Of a stretch of 64,000 bases of DNA, positions 43,821-54,532 are shown one piece after another. Within the stretch, counting starts at the first letter, position 1. The number at the start of each line of letters is the position of its first letter. Below the pieces are notes generated by a model. That model searched no databases. It worked only from the letters and a program-made list of their open reading frames with translations, and was not told where the DNA came from. Location of the stretch: assembly GCF_900112815.1 (NCBI RefSeq), contig NZ_FOND01000014.1, forward strand, positions 62,001-126,000, read 5' to 3'. This stretch comes from Blastococcus tunisiensis. GTDB lineage: Bacteria; Actinomycetota; Actinomycetes; Mycobacteriales; Geodermatophilaceae. The position numbers and the translations under genes are program-made.

Positions 43821-44024
43821 ATGTGCCACCACGTAACGCCCTGCCCCGACGCCGCGAGCGAGGCACGTGACCTCGCGGCCGTGGTCCGGAGCCGCCCCGA
43901 GCAGGGGTGGAGCCTGCTGTGCAACGGCGTCGTGCTCTTCGACGACGACGGCGAACTGCTCCCCGACGGCCAGGCCGTCCCGGACCACCACGTCTGGCTG
44001 GCTCCCGAGCTCGCCCAGGCCTGA
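43821..44024 (+). CDS. DUF5999 family small protein
   Basis: This 67-residue protein matches the small actinobacterial DUF5999 family: MCHHVTPCPDA at the start, EQGWSLLCNGVVLFDDDGELLPDGQ in the middle and a short tail. His/Cys at the N-terminus may bind metal. The family is widespread in Streptomyces and relatives with no known function. ATG 43821 has AGAGAGA upstream. The 212 bp before it hold a less GC-rich promoter region and no other gene. Confidence 0.85.
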   Translation: MCHHVTPCPDAASEARDLAAVVRSRPEQGWSLLCNGVVLFDDDGELLPDGQAVPDHHVWLAPELAQA

Positions 44025-44055
44025 TCAGGGACCCCTGCGGGCCCGGGACGGTGCC

Positions 44056-44646
44056 TCACGAGGTGGCTTCGCGCGCGACCCGTTCCAGCCGGTCGCGGTA
44101 GCCGGTCCACCAGGCCCGGTCGACGGCGGGCAGGTTGTCCCCGCCCGCGCGCAGCCCGGCCGCCCCGTCGATGAGCTCCCGCACGATGTCGGCGTGACCG
44201 ACGTGCCGGTCGGTCTCCGCGATGACGTGCACCAGCACCCGGTGCAGGGTCACCTGCGCGCGCTCCCCGTCCCACCACGGCACCCGGCCCGGGGCGTCCA
44301 GCGGCAGGTCCTCGACCGTCGCGTCCGCGTGCCGCCACGCCCGGCGGTAGAGGGCCACGACGTCCTCGCGGGACTCCTGGGCCGTCGCCCACATGTCCCA
44401 GTTGGGCCGGCTGCCGTCGTCGGCGACCCATGGTCCGGCCTCGTCCGCCGGACGGCCGAAGGTCTCGCCGAAGTAGCCCAGTTCGACGTACGCCAGGTGC
44501 TTGACCAGCCCCAGCAGGTTCGTGCCCGTCGGGGTCATCGGCCGCCGGACGCCGTACTCGTCGAGGCCGTGCAGCTTCCAGAGCAGGGCGTCCCGCCCCA
44601 CCTGCAGGTACCGCTGGAGGTCCGCCTTGACGGTCTGCTCGCTCAT
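44056..44646 (-). CDS. DinB family protein (DUF664)
   Basis: The 196-residue four-helix-bundle protein is of the DinB/DUF664 group. The metal-ligand histidines are in LLGLVKHLAYVELGYFGETFG and LHRVLVHVIAETDRHVGHADIVREL. Members include mycothiol-dependent maleylpyruvate isomerase-like thiol transferases in actinobacteria, so a mycothiol-linked role is possible. ATG 44646 lies 7 nt after CAGGGT. Confidence 0.9.
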   Translation of the reverse strand: MSEQTVKADLQRYLQVGRDALLWKLHGLDEYGVRRPMTPTGTNLLGLVKHLAYVELGYFGETFGRPADEAGPWVADDGSRPNWDMWATAQESREDVVALYRRAWRHADATVEDLPLDAPGRVPWWDGERAQVTLHRVLVHVIAETDRHVGHADIVRELIDGAAGLRAGGDNLPAVDRAWWTGYRDRLERVAREATS

Positions 44647-44653
44647 GGCCGCC

Positions 44654-44659
44654 ACCCTG
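44654..44659 (-). promoter_or_regulatory. -10 box for the DinB gene, leaderless
   Basis: CAGGGT on the minus strand, 7 nt before ATG 44646. Confidence 0.4.
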
Positions 44660-44687
44660 CCAGCCAGGAGCGGCACGGCGTCCGTCG

Positions 44688-47666
<2,979 letters not shown>

Positions 47667-47673
47667 TGCAGGA

Positions 47674-47679
47674 ACGCTA
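47674..47679 (-). promoter_or_regulatory. -10 box for gcvP, leaderless
   Basis: TAGCGT on the minus strand, 7 nt before GTG 47666. Confidence 0.55.
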
Positions 47680-47687
47680 CCAGCGGG

Positions 47688-47815
47688 GGCCCGACGAGCG
47701 GGGGCCCGAAGGGTCCCCCGAGGAGGGACGGGACGGCAGACGAAGACGCTGGAACGCGAGCCGTCCCGCGAGGCCGGCCCGACGAGCGGGAGCCCGAGGG
47801 GTTCCCCGAGGAGGA
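47688..47815 (+). repeat. two direct copies of a 40 bp GC-rich intergenic repeat
   Basis: Copies at 47688-47727 and 47776-47815 share GGCCCGACGAGCGGG, GCCCGA and CCCCGAGGAGG with a few mismatches. Between them CGGGACGGC (47729-47737) and GCCGTCCCG (47760-47768) form a 9 bp hairpin. Each unit can itself fold. The block fills the space between gcvP and the MerR gene. Confidence 0.75.
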
Positions 47816-47883
47816 GCCGGGGATGGGCTCCACGCAGCCCGGGAACGGCACGTGGCCGCGGTCGTCGTCCGGAGGACGACAGA

Positions 47884-48453
47884 TCACATGGCGCGGCGAC
47901 GGCGGCGCAGCGACAGCTCGTCGTCGGCGGTGTGCACCGGGCCGCCGTCGAGGCGCTCGGCGGGCAGCTCGGCGAGTTCACCGGAGAGCTCGCGCAGTGC
48001 GCCGGACACGGCGATCCCGAAGACGCCCTGGCCGCCGGCGAGCAGGTCGACGACCTCCTCGGCGGAGGTGCACTCGTAGACCGTGGCGCCGTCGGAGAAC
48101 AGCGTGATGTTGGCGAGATCCTTGATCCCGCGCGTGCGCAGGTGGTCGACCGCCTTGCGGATGTTCTGCAGGGAGACGCCGGTGTCCAGCAGCCGCTTCA
48201 CGACCTTGAGCACGAGGATGTCGCGGAAGGAGTACAAGCGCTGGGTGCCCGACCCGGTGGCGCTGCGCACCGATGGCGCGACCAGGCCCGTCCGGGCCCA
48301 GTAGTCCAGCTGGCGGTAGGTGATCCCTGCAGCGGCACACGCCGTCGGACCGCGGTATCCGACCAGGTCGGTGTCGACCTCGTCGTACTGCGGAGCCCCG
48401 ACAGCGGCATCGCTGAACAGCTGACCCTGAGAGCCGTCCCTCTGGTCGCTCAC
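47884..48453 (-). CDS. MerR family regulator (Rv1830-like)
   Basis: The 189-residue regulator has a MerR-type winged helix ([31 protein letters not shown]) with [34 protein letters not shown], then an acidic C-terminal part of unknown fold. It lacks the cysteine metal site of classical MerR proteins. It corresponds to Rv1830 by synteny. GTG 48453 has GGAGGAGG upstream. A strong sigma-70-type promoter gives a leader of about 130 nt. Confidence 0.92.
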   Translation of the reverse strand: MSDQRDGSQGQLFSDAAVGAPQYDEVDTDLVGYRGPTACAAAGITYRQLDYWARTGLVAPSVRSATGSGTQRLYSFRDILVLKVVKRLLDTGVSLQNIRKAVDHLRTRGIKDLANITLFSDGATVYECTSAEEVVDLLAGGQGVFGIAVSGALRELSGELAELPAERLDGGPVHTADDELSLRRRRRAM

Positions 48454-48590
48454 GTCCAGCGTCCTCCTCCGGTCCCGGTCCGCTCGCACGGCCCGGGTCG
48501 ACGGTTCGCACCCGAGGTGCCGCCCCGTGCGCGGCGACCGGTGGGCGTTGCACCCACTGACCTCAGATGTCACACCGTTGTTGTTCGCCG

Positions 48591-48619
48591 ACCGTAAGCC
48601 GGGTGGTGGACCCGGTCAA
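48591..48619 (-). promoter_or_regulatory. sigma-70 type promoter for the Rv1830-like MerR gene
   Basis: On the minus strand TTGACC (48619-48614) and TACGGT (48596-48591) are 17 bp apart, which is close to the vegetative (SigA/HrdB) consensus. Confidence 0.7.
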
Positions 48620-48730
48620 CTGAGCGGGGCGGCGTGTCGCGTCGCTCATCACTTCGAGTGGAGGTCGAGACGCCACCTGCCGATGTTCCCGGGATGGCCT
48701 CTCCACGCGGGACTGCGCGGTGGCCCCTGC

Positions 48731-49219
48731 TCAGGCGGAGCCGCCGGACCCGGATCCGGCGCCGAAGTCCTCAGGCGAGATCTGGTCCAGGAACTCCCGG
48801 AACTTCTCGACCTCGTCCTCCTGCTCGTCGGGGATCTCGATCCCCACCTCGTCGAGCAGGTCGTCCGCGCCGAAGATCGGCGCACCGGTGCGCACCGCCA
48901 GCGCCACGGCGTCCGACGGGCGGGCGCTGACCACCCGCTCGTCCCCGAAGACCAGCTCGGCGATGTAGATCCCGTCCCGCATCTCGGTGATGTTGACCGC
49001 CTCGAGGGTGGCGCCCAGGGCGCTCACGACCTCCCGCAGCAGGTCGTGCGTCATGGGCCTGGCCGGCCGGACCCCCTGCTGCTCGAACGCGATGGCGGCC
49101 GCCTCGACGGCGCCGATCCAGATGGGCAGGTACCGCTCGCCCTGCGTCTCCTTGAGCAGCAGGATCGGCTGGTTCCCGGGCAGTTCGACGCGGACACCGA
49201 CGACTCGAAGCTCCTGCAC
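48731..49219 (-). CDS. bifunctional nuclease family protein (BFN, DUF151)
   Basis: The 162-residue DUF151 protein has LRVVGVRVELPGNQPILLLKE, YLPIWIGAVEAAAIAFEQQGV and the SARPSDAVALAVRTGAPIF core typical of the family; plant relatives are DNase/RNase enzymes. The acidic tail ends in Gly/Ser. It sits between the two MerR genes as Rv1829 does. GTG 49219 has GAGGAG upstream. Confidence 0.93.
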   Translation of the reverse strand: MQELRVVGVRVELPGNQPILLLKETQGERYLPIWIGAVEAAAIAFEQQGVRPARPMTHDLLREVVSALGATLEAVNITEMRDGIYIAELVFGDERVVSARPSDAVALAVRTGAPIFGADDLLDEVGIEIPDEQEDEVEKFREFLDQISPEDFGAGSGSGGSA

Positions 49220-49345
49220 GGTGCGACTCCTCGGCTGCGGCCCGGGGGGAGCGGGCGGCTCGGTCAGGTCAGGCGACGGTCGCCGGGCCGGGAGGGAACG
49301 ACCCGCTCCCGGCTCCGGTGCGGCCACGTCCACGGTACGCCGCGG

Positions 49346-50092
49346 TCACGGACGGAGGAGATCCCGGAGGCGCGCCTCCAGCAACGCGGTGTGCAGCTGC
49401 GCCGACAGGGTCGCGAGCTCGCGCAGCTTCTCGGTCGCGCGGGTCCGCGCCTCCTCGGAGCGGGCCCGCAGCACGGGGGCGACGAGCTGCTCGACGAGCC
49501 CGGCCTCGCGCTCGACACCGGTGCGGTACACGCGCAGGTGCCGCGGCTCGATGCCGTGGCGGGCCAGGCCGGCCGCCGCCCGCGCGATCGGCAGGTCCGT
49601 GGCGGGGTGCCGGCCGTCGGCGTCGGTCGACAGCAGCCCGAACTGCACGCAGTCGGCGAGCTGGTCCGGCTCCAGGCCCGCGGCGCGGGCGAACTGGTCC
49701 GACGTCAGCGGGGGTACGCCCGCCTCGGTGTCGACGTCGGCGGCGGACGCCGGCGGCACCGAGCCGGGGCCGGTGGCCGGCGCCGGCAGGGGCTCGCCGC
49801 GGTCGAGGGCGTCGAGGTGCTCCTTGATCACCCGCAGCGGGAGGTACTGGTCGCGCTGGGCGGCCAGGACGTAGCGCAGCCGGCTCACGTCGGCCCGCGA
49901 GAACTTGCGGTACCCCGACGGCGTGCGCTGCGGGTGCACCAGGTCCTCGGACTCGAGGTAGCGGATCTTGCTGATCGTCACGTCGGGGAAGTCGTCGCGC
50001 AGGACTGCCAGCACCTCGCCGATGGTCAGCCGTGGCGTGTGCTGATCGGCGGCGTCCCCGAGCGCGCTGTCGCGCTCGGGCACCGCCGTCAC
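49346..50092 (-). CDS. MerR family regulator (Rv1828-like)
   Basis: The 248-residue protein has an N-terminal MerR HTH (LTIGEVLAVLRDDFPDVTISKIRYLESEDLVHPQRTPSGYRKF) and a helical C-terminal half that probably dimerises and binds a ligand. It matches Rv1828, a MerR protein of the gcvH-garA neighbourhood. GTG 50092 is used. It shares transcription direction with garA 77 nt upstream. Confidence 0.92.
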   Translation of the reverse strand: MTAVPERDSALGDAADQHTPRLTIGEVLAVLRDDFPDVTISKIRYLESEDLVHPQRTPSGYRKFSRADVSRLRYVLAAQRDQYLPLRVIKEHLDALDRGEPLPAPATGPGSVPPASAADVDTEAGVPPLTSDQFARAAGLEPDQLADCVQFGLLSTDADGRHPATDLPIARAAAGLARHGIEPRHLRVYRTGVEREAGLVEQLVAPVLRARSEEARTRATEKLRELATLSAQLHTALLEARLRDLLRP

Positions 50093-50168
50093 GTCCCCGT
50101 CTCGCCGACGCCCCGGCCCCGGGCGCCGGACCCTGCCCCGCCGACGCGGGGACCCGCCGGTCCGCGCA

Positions 50169-50687
50169 CTAGCGAGCGGCCGGCTCGCCGGTACGGGGGC
50201 CGGTCAGGTAGACGAGGCGGAACTTCCCGATCTGCACCTCGTCACCCCCGGCCAGGCTGGCGACGTCGACCGGCTCCCGGTTGACGTAGGTGCCGTTCAG
50301 GCTGCCGACGTCGTGCACCGAGAAGCCGCCGCCCTCGCGGTGGAACTCCACGTGCCGCCGGCTGACGGTCACGTCGTCCAGGAAGATGTCGCTGTCGGGG
50401 TGCCGGCCGGCGGTCGTGACGTCCTGGTCGAGCAGGAAGCGGCTCCCCGCGTTCGGCCCGCGCTTGACGACCAGCAGGGCCGAGCCGGCCGGCAGCGACT
50501 CCACGGCACCGGCGTGCGCGTCGGCCGCCGACTCGGTGATCTCCGGCTGCTCGGTGGAGTCCTCCCCGCCGACCTTCGGGATCACGCTGGTCGACTCACC
50601 GACCCGCTCCTGGGAGAGCGCCGAGCCGCACTGCGCGCAGAAGCGACTGCCCTCGGGGTTCTCGTGGCCACATCGAGTGCAGTGCAC
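50169..50687 (-). CDS. garA: FHA-domain regulator GarA with N-terminal zinc ribbon
   Basis: The 172-residue protein combines a zinc ribbon (CTRCGHENPEGSRFCAQCG, residues 3-21), a short linker with ESTSVI, and an FHA domain (LLDQDVTTAGRHPDSDIFLDD, VSRRHVEF, DVGSLNGTYVNREPV) nearly identical in motif to mycobacterial GarA. GarA/OdhI, when unphosphorylated, inhibits alpha-ketoglutarate and glutamate enzymes; PknB/PknG phosphorylation at ETTSVF switches it off. Here that motif appears as ESTSVI. GTG 50687 has GGAGGAG 6 nt upstream. Confidence 0.94.
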   Translation of the reverse strand: MHCTRCGHENPEGSRFCAQCGSALSQERVGESTSVIPKVGGEDSTEQPEITESAADAHAGAVESLPAGSALLVVKRGPNAGSRFLLDQDVTTAGRHPDSDIFLDDVTVSRRHVEFHREGGGFSVHDVGSLNGTYVNREPVDVASLAGGDEVQIGKFRLVYLTGPRTGEPAAR

Positions 50688-50891
50688 GTCTGTCTCCTCC
50701 TGTGCGAGGGGCCCCGCCGCGGGCCTCTGGACGGGCCGCGAGCGGCCGGCGGACAGCGGGCCGGGCGGCCCGCCGTGGGTCGGCCGCCGCGCGAGCGGCG
50801 GACCGGGGTCATGGAACCAGCCGGTCGGCCCGAGGGTCAACCGGACGGTCAGGGTCGTGGAACCGAGGTCCCCGTGCTGATCACCGGCGAA

Positions 50892-50924
50892 CCGGTGTCC
50901 TCACACGATCATAGTGAGCACCGG
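50892..50924 (-). terminator. gcvH terminator hairpin
   Basis: CCGGTG-tc-CTCAC pairs with GTGAG-CACCGG around a 9 nt loop, about 26 nt after the gcvH stop on the minus strand. Confidence 0.6.
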
Positions 50925-50950
50925 GGCCGCCGGGCTCGGTGGCGGGGCCG

Positions 50951-51355
50951 TCACGAGGACTCGACCACCGCCTGGTACGCGTCGGCGTCCAGCAGACCGC
51001 CGATGGGATCCCCACCCTCCCCGGGCACGCTGATCTCCACCAGCCACCCGGCGCCGTACGGATCGGCGTTGACCGTCTCCGGGGTCGCCTCGAGCGCCTC
51101 GTTGACGGCCGCGACCACCCCCGCGACCGGTGCGTAGATGTCCGACACGGACTTGGTCGACTCGACCTCACCGATCGGCGTCCCCGGGACGACCTCGTCA
51201 CCGACGGCCGGCAGCTGGACGAAGACGATGTCCCCGAGCGCGTCCTGGGCGTGGTCGGTGATCCCGACCCGGACGACGGAGGACGTGCCGTCGGTGCCCT
51301 GGACCATCGCCCACTCGTGCTGGTCGGTGTACCGGCGGTCATCGGGTGTGGCCAT
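50951..51355 (-). CDS. gcvH: glycine cleavage system H-protein
   Basis: The 134-residue H-protein carries lipoate on Lys68 (ESTKSVSD) and shuttles the aminomethyl group between GcvP and GcvT. YTDQHEWA and [20 protein letters not shown] are typical. It lies in the block between DUF881 and garA, while gcvP is 3.3 kb away; gcvT and gcvL are not in the window. ATG 51355 is used. Confidence 0.96.
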   Translation of the reverse strand: MATPDDRRYTDQHEWAMVQGTDGTSSVVRVGITDHAQDALGDIVFVQLPAVGDEVVPGTPIGEVESTKSVSDIYAPVAGVVAAVNEALEATPETVNADPYGAGWLVEISVPGEGGDPIGGLLDADAYQAVVESS

Positions 51356-51387
51356 GCGGCTCTCCAGGGCTCGTGGTGGCTCAGCGG

Positions 51388-51438
51388 CCCCGCTGCCGGG
51401 CCCCGCCGCGAGCGTGCGAGCGGTGGGGGGCAGCGGGG
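51388..51438 (-). terminator. terminator of the pgsA-DUF881-sbp-DUF881 operon
   Basis: CCCCGCTGCC (51388-51397) pairs with GGCAGCGGGG (51429-51438), with further pairing inside (CCCCGCCGC/GCGGTGGGG). It begins 7 nt after the DUF881 stop. Confidence 0.65.
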
Positions 51439-51445
51439 TCCTTCC

Positions 51446-52477
51446 TCAGTCGTCGACGTCGGGCGAAGCGTATTGAGGCGTGTCCAGCGGCCGCAACGCG
51501 TCGACGAGGACCTGGTCGGACTGCTCGATCGTCACCGAGGCGCCCAGCCGGTTGAGGTCCTGCACGACCCCGCCGGGGATGTTGAGGGCGGTGTCCATGT
51601 TCTGCGGCGAGCCGATGACGACGATCTCGTAGGGCGAGGTGATGGGCCGGCCGTCGACCATCAGGTCGCCCGGGGTGCCGGTGACCGCGGTGGAGACGCC
51701 GACGCGGACGTCGTCGATCTGCATGGTCTCCGCGCCCGCGCCCCGCAGCTCCTGGATGGCGTCGACGACGTCGCTGACCCGGACCTCCCCGTCGGGGTCG
51801 CGGATGGTGATCACCAGCCCCGGCCCCTGCGCCGGCACCGTGCCGTTGAGGATGCCGATCGCCTCCGCCTGGGCGCGCGCCTCCTCCAGCGCTGCCGCGG
51901 ACCGGCTGTCGGAACTGGTCAGCTGCTCCAGCGCGTCCCGCTGGTCCGCGATCTGGTCGCGGAGCCGCTCCTCACGGGCGTTCAGGTCGTCGAGGATCCG
52001 GACCAGGTCCTCCTCGCGGGCACCGGCGTAGTCCTGGTCGTCCCCGACGGACCGGACCTGGACGGCGAAGGCGAAGCCCAGCAGCAGGGTGAGCACGCCG
52101 ATGAGCACGGCGGCGAGCGGGTCCCGCGTCCGGCGGGCGGAGGTGCCGGTCCCCTGCTCACCGGTCCCCACCCCCTCGGCCGGGACGTCGGCGGCGGGCC
52201 GGTCGGCGGTCGCACCGGGCTCGCCGGCAGCCGCTTCCTCGCCAGGAGGCCGGTCCACGGGGGGCTCGTCCACGGCGGGCTCGTCCACGGCGGGCTCGCC
52301 GGTGGCGGGCTCGCCGGTGGGCGGCTCGCCGGTGTTCGGCTCCTCGTCAGCGGGCCGGACCGCGGCGGGCTCGTCGGCGGCGTCGCGGCCCCTCGCCGAG
52401 CCGAAGGGGTGCGGCAGCACGACCTCGTCGTCGCCGTCCTCGCCCCGGCGGGGGTCCGGTCGTTCGTCCCCGGTCAT
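51446..52477 (-). CDS. DUF881 membrane protein with EP-repeat N-terminus (Rv1825-like)
   Basis: The 343-residue protein has a long disordered cytoplasmic N-terminus with five TGEP/VDEP-type repeats, one transmembrane helix (about 120-140), a coiled-coil segment (LVRILDDLNAREERLRDQIADQRDAL) and a C-terminal DUF881 domain outside the membrane (GPGLVITIRDPDG, VVDAIQELRGAGAETMQIDDVRV). DUF881 proteins flank the small membrane protein sbp in many actinobacteria; function unknown, perhaps in envelope growth. ATG 52477 overlaps sbp's stop. Confidence 0.9.
   Translation of the reverse strand: MTGDERPDPRRGEDGDDEVVLPHPFGSARGRDAADEPAAVRPADEEPNTGEPPTGEPATGEPAVDEPAVDEPPVDRPPGEEAAAGEPGATADRPAADVPAEGVGTGEQGTGTSARRTRDPLAAVLIGVLTLLLGFAFAVQVRSVGDDQDYAGAREEDLVRILDDLNAREERLRDQIADQRDALEQLTSSDSRSAAALEEARAQAEAIGILNGTVPAQGPGLVITIRDPDGEVRVSDVVDAIQELRGAGAETMQIDDVRVGVSTAVTGTPGDLMVDGRPITSPYEIVVIGSPQNMDTALNIPGGVVQDLNRLGASVTIEQSDQVLVDALRPLDTPQYASPDVDD
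52263..52337 (-). repeat. five tandem 15 bp repeats inside the DUF881 gene
   Basis: Units start at 52263, 52278, 52293, 52308 and 52323 and encode pentapeptides ending in GEP/DEP. The length is likely to vary between strains. Confidence 0.8.
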
Positions 52478-52806
52478 GCGCGGAACACGTGCCGTCGGAT
52501 GGCGGCGGCGTTGCCGAAGATGCGGATGCCGAGGACCACCACGACCGCCGTGGACAGCTGCGCACCGACGCCGAGCTGGTCACCGAGGAAGACGATCAGC
52601 GCGGCCACCACGATGTTGGACACGAAGGAGATGACGAAGACCTTCGCATCGAAGATCCCGTCCAGCCGGGCGCGGAATCCGCCGAAGACGGCGTCCAGGG
52701 CGGCGACCACCGCGATCGGCAGGTACGGCTGCAGCCACAGCGGGACGGTGGGGTCGAAGAAGAGGCCGAGGAGGACACCGGCCGCGAGTCCGAGGATCGG
52801 GATCAC
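52474..52806 (-). CDS. sbp: small basic membrane protein (Sbp, DUF1290)
   Basis: The 110-residue protein has three hydrophobic segments and the DUF1290 signature: IPILGLAAGVLLGLFFDPTVP, AVVAALDAVFGGFRARLDGIFDAKVFVISF and GIRIFGNAAAIRRHVF. It lies between two DUF881 genes as in Rv1823-Rv1825 and in firmicute division clusters. GTG 52806 is used. Its end overlaps the next gene by 4 nt. Confidence 0.93.
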   Translation of the reverse strand: MIPILGLAAGVLLGLFFDPTVPLWLQPYLPIAVVAALDAVFGGFRARLDGIFDAKVFVISFVSNIVVAALIVFLGDQLGVGAQLSTAVVVVLGIRIFGNAAAIRRHVFRA

Positions 52807-52811
52807 GGGGG

Positions 52812-53720
52812 TCAGCCTCCAGGCACGGGGTCGGGGGCGGGAGCCGGGTCGTCCCGGCCCTCCGGTCGGGCAGCGCTCAGTTCGAGGATGCTGCCCGCGG
52901 GGAGGGACAGTTCCTCCTCCTTGGCGAACTCGAAGCGCAGCCCGAAGGTCTTGGAGATCCCGGCGAGCACCTCCACCTCGGGGCTCTCGAGGAAGGCCTT
53001 CGACAGGGCGTCGGGATCGCCGATGGCCCGGATCTCGTAGGGGTTGGTGACCGGCCGGAAGTCGACCAGCACCGCCTCCCCGGCGAACCGGATGGCCGTC
53101 GTCGGCCCCAGGCGCTGCCCGTTGATGCTGATCGCCTCGGCACCGGCCGCCCACAGCGCGTTGACGACGACCTGCAGGTCGCCGTCCCGCACCCGCCCGC
53201 GCAGGTCCTCCTCGACGGTCCCGCCACCCACCGGGTCCTCGTCGGCCGTCGGGTCGGCATTGGCCAGGGTCACCAGCAGCCCGGGGCCGGTCGCGGGCAC
53301 GGCGGCGGCGCCCCGCTCGGCCCTCGCCAGCGCATCCCGGACCCGCTGGCCGACCGCCGTGGCGTCGAGCAGCTCGCCCCGCGCGCCGGTGACCTCGCTC
53401 CGCAGGATCTCCAGCTGGTCGGCCAGGTCGTCGGTGACCTCCGAACCGCGCTGGATGTCGTCGACCAGGACTGCGCGCACCTGCTGGCGCCCCTGGACGC
53501 TCGCGGCGGCCTCCTGGTAGGTGATCGCCACCAGGACGCCGGCCACCACCATGGTCAGGGCGACGGCCACCCGGCCGCGGGTGCGCGAGCGGGGGCCGCC
53601 CTCCCGGGCACGCGCCGCCGCGGCCTGGGCGTACGCCGGGTCGAGGGTCTCGGCGAGGACCGCGTCGAGTAGGGACGCCCCCATCGAGCGCGGTCCACCA
53701 CCCCGCGGAGGTGGGGTCAC
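52812..53720 (-). CDS. DUF881 membrane protein (Rv1823-like)
   Basis: The 302-residue protein has one N-terminal transmembrane helix (AVALTMVVAGVLVAITYQEAA), a helical segment and a DUF881 domain (GPGLLVTLANADP, LQVVVNALWAAGAEAISINGQRLGPTTAIRF). It is paralogous to the DUF881 protein two genes on. GTG 53720 overlaps the pgsA stop (GTGA), which suggests coupling; ATG 53684 would give 290 residues. Confidence 0.88.
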   Translation of the reverse strand: MTPPPRGGGPRSMGASLLDAVLAETLDPAYAQAAAARAREGGPRSRTRGRVAVALTMVVAGVLVAITYQEAAASVQGRQQVRAVLVDDIQRGSEVTDDLADQLEILRSEVTGARGELLDATAVGQRVRDALARAERGAAAVPATGPGLLVTLANADPTADEDPVGGGTVEEDLRGRVRDGDLQVVVNALWAAGAEAISINGQRLGPTTAIRFAGEAVLVDFRPVTNPYEIRAIGDPDALSKAFLESPEVEVLAGISKTFGLRFEFAKEEELSLPAGSILELSAARPEGRDDPAPAPDPVPGG

Positions 53721-54388
53721 CGCACGACCCGGGACTCGTCGCCGGCCCGCTCGCTGCGCACGATGCCGAACACCTGGATGACGTAGAACAGCCCCGCGAG
53801 CACGTAGAGGGCGGTCCCCCAGATGGTGAACGCCCACGCGAACGGCTCGATGGCCGTGGCCAGCCAGCCGGTGCCGTCGGCGAGCAGCAGCCCGGGGAAG
53901 GCGTACAGCAGCAGCAGCGTCGCCGCCTTGCCCAGGTAGTGCACCTGCAGCGGTGGGTAGCCGAAGCGGCGCAGGACGAGCAGTGCGACGCCGAGGACGA
54001 GCTCCCGGCCGACGAGCACGACGACCACCCACAGCGGGACGATCTCGCGCAGCGCCAGCGCGACGAGCGTGCTGACGATGTAGAGCCGGTCGGCAGCGGG
54101 GTCGAGCAGGGCGCCGAGCTTGCTGCCCTGGTCCAGCCAGCGGGCGAGCTTGCCGTCGAGCCAGTCGGTGAACCCGGAGACCATGAGGATGGCCACGGCC
54201 CAGCCGTCGGCCTCCGGCCCCAGCAGCAGCCACAGGAAGACCGGGACGCCGAGCAGCCGCAGCACCGACAGCGCGTTCGGCAGCGTCCAGATCCGGTCGG
54301 GCAGGTCCTCCCGGTCGGTCCCCGCGGAGGAGCCGTCGACCGGCCGTGGTCCGGGGACGGCCGCCGAGGGACCGTTCGACGACGTCAC
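53717..54388 (-). CDS. pgsA: CDP-alcohol phosphatidyltransferase (PgsA type)
   Basis: The 223-residue membrane enzyme has the CDP-alcohol phosphotransferase motif DWLDGKLARWLDQGSKLG followed by ALLDPAADRLY, that is D-G-x2-A-R-x8-G-x3-D-x3-D, and five or six helices. It probably makes phosphatidylglycerol phosphate or a related phospholipid; by synteny it is Rv1822 (pgsA2-like). GTG 54388 has GAGGTG 8 nt upstream; GTG 54421 is an alternative, close to a TAGCCT box at 54432-54437. Confidence 0.9.
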   Translation of the reverse strand: MTSSNGPSAAVPGPRPVDGSSAGTDREDLPDRIWTLPNALSVLRLLGVPVFLWLLLGPEADGWAVAILMVSGFTDWLDGKLARWLDQGSKLGALLDPAADRLYIVSTLVALALREIVPLWVVVVLVGRELVLGVALLVLRRFGYPPLQVHYLGKAATLLLLYAFPGLLLADGTGWLATAIEPFAWAFTIWGTALYVLAGLFYVIQVFGIVRSERAGDESRVVR

Positions 54389-54487
54389 CGCTCCCCCACC
54401 TCGACCGACAGCCCGCTGCACACCCGCACGAAGGCTAGTCGACGGACCGGTGGCAGAGCCCCGTTGCCCGTCCCGACTCGCGAGCCG

Positions 54488-54530
54488 CCGGCGCCCTCCC
54501 GACCGCCGGACCGCGGCGGTGCGGGCGCCG
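54488..54530 (-). terminator. hairpin after the EF-G-like gene
   Basis: CGGCGCCC (54489-54496) and GGGCGCCG (54523-54530) can pair, 2 nt beyond the stop on the minus strand. Confidence 0.4.
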
Positions 54531-54532
54531 CG

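Noticed and set aside
47667-47883. Glycine riboswitch before gcvP
   Set aside because: gcvP appears leaderless and the upstream DNA is a repeat pair without the glycine aptamer core.
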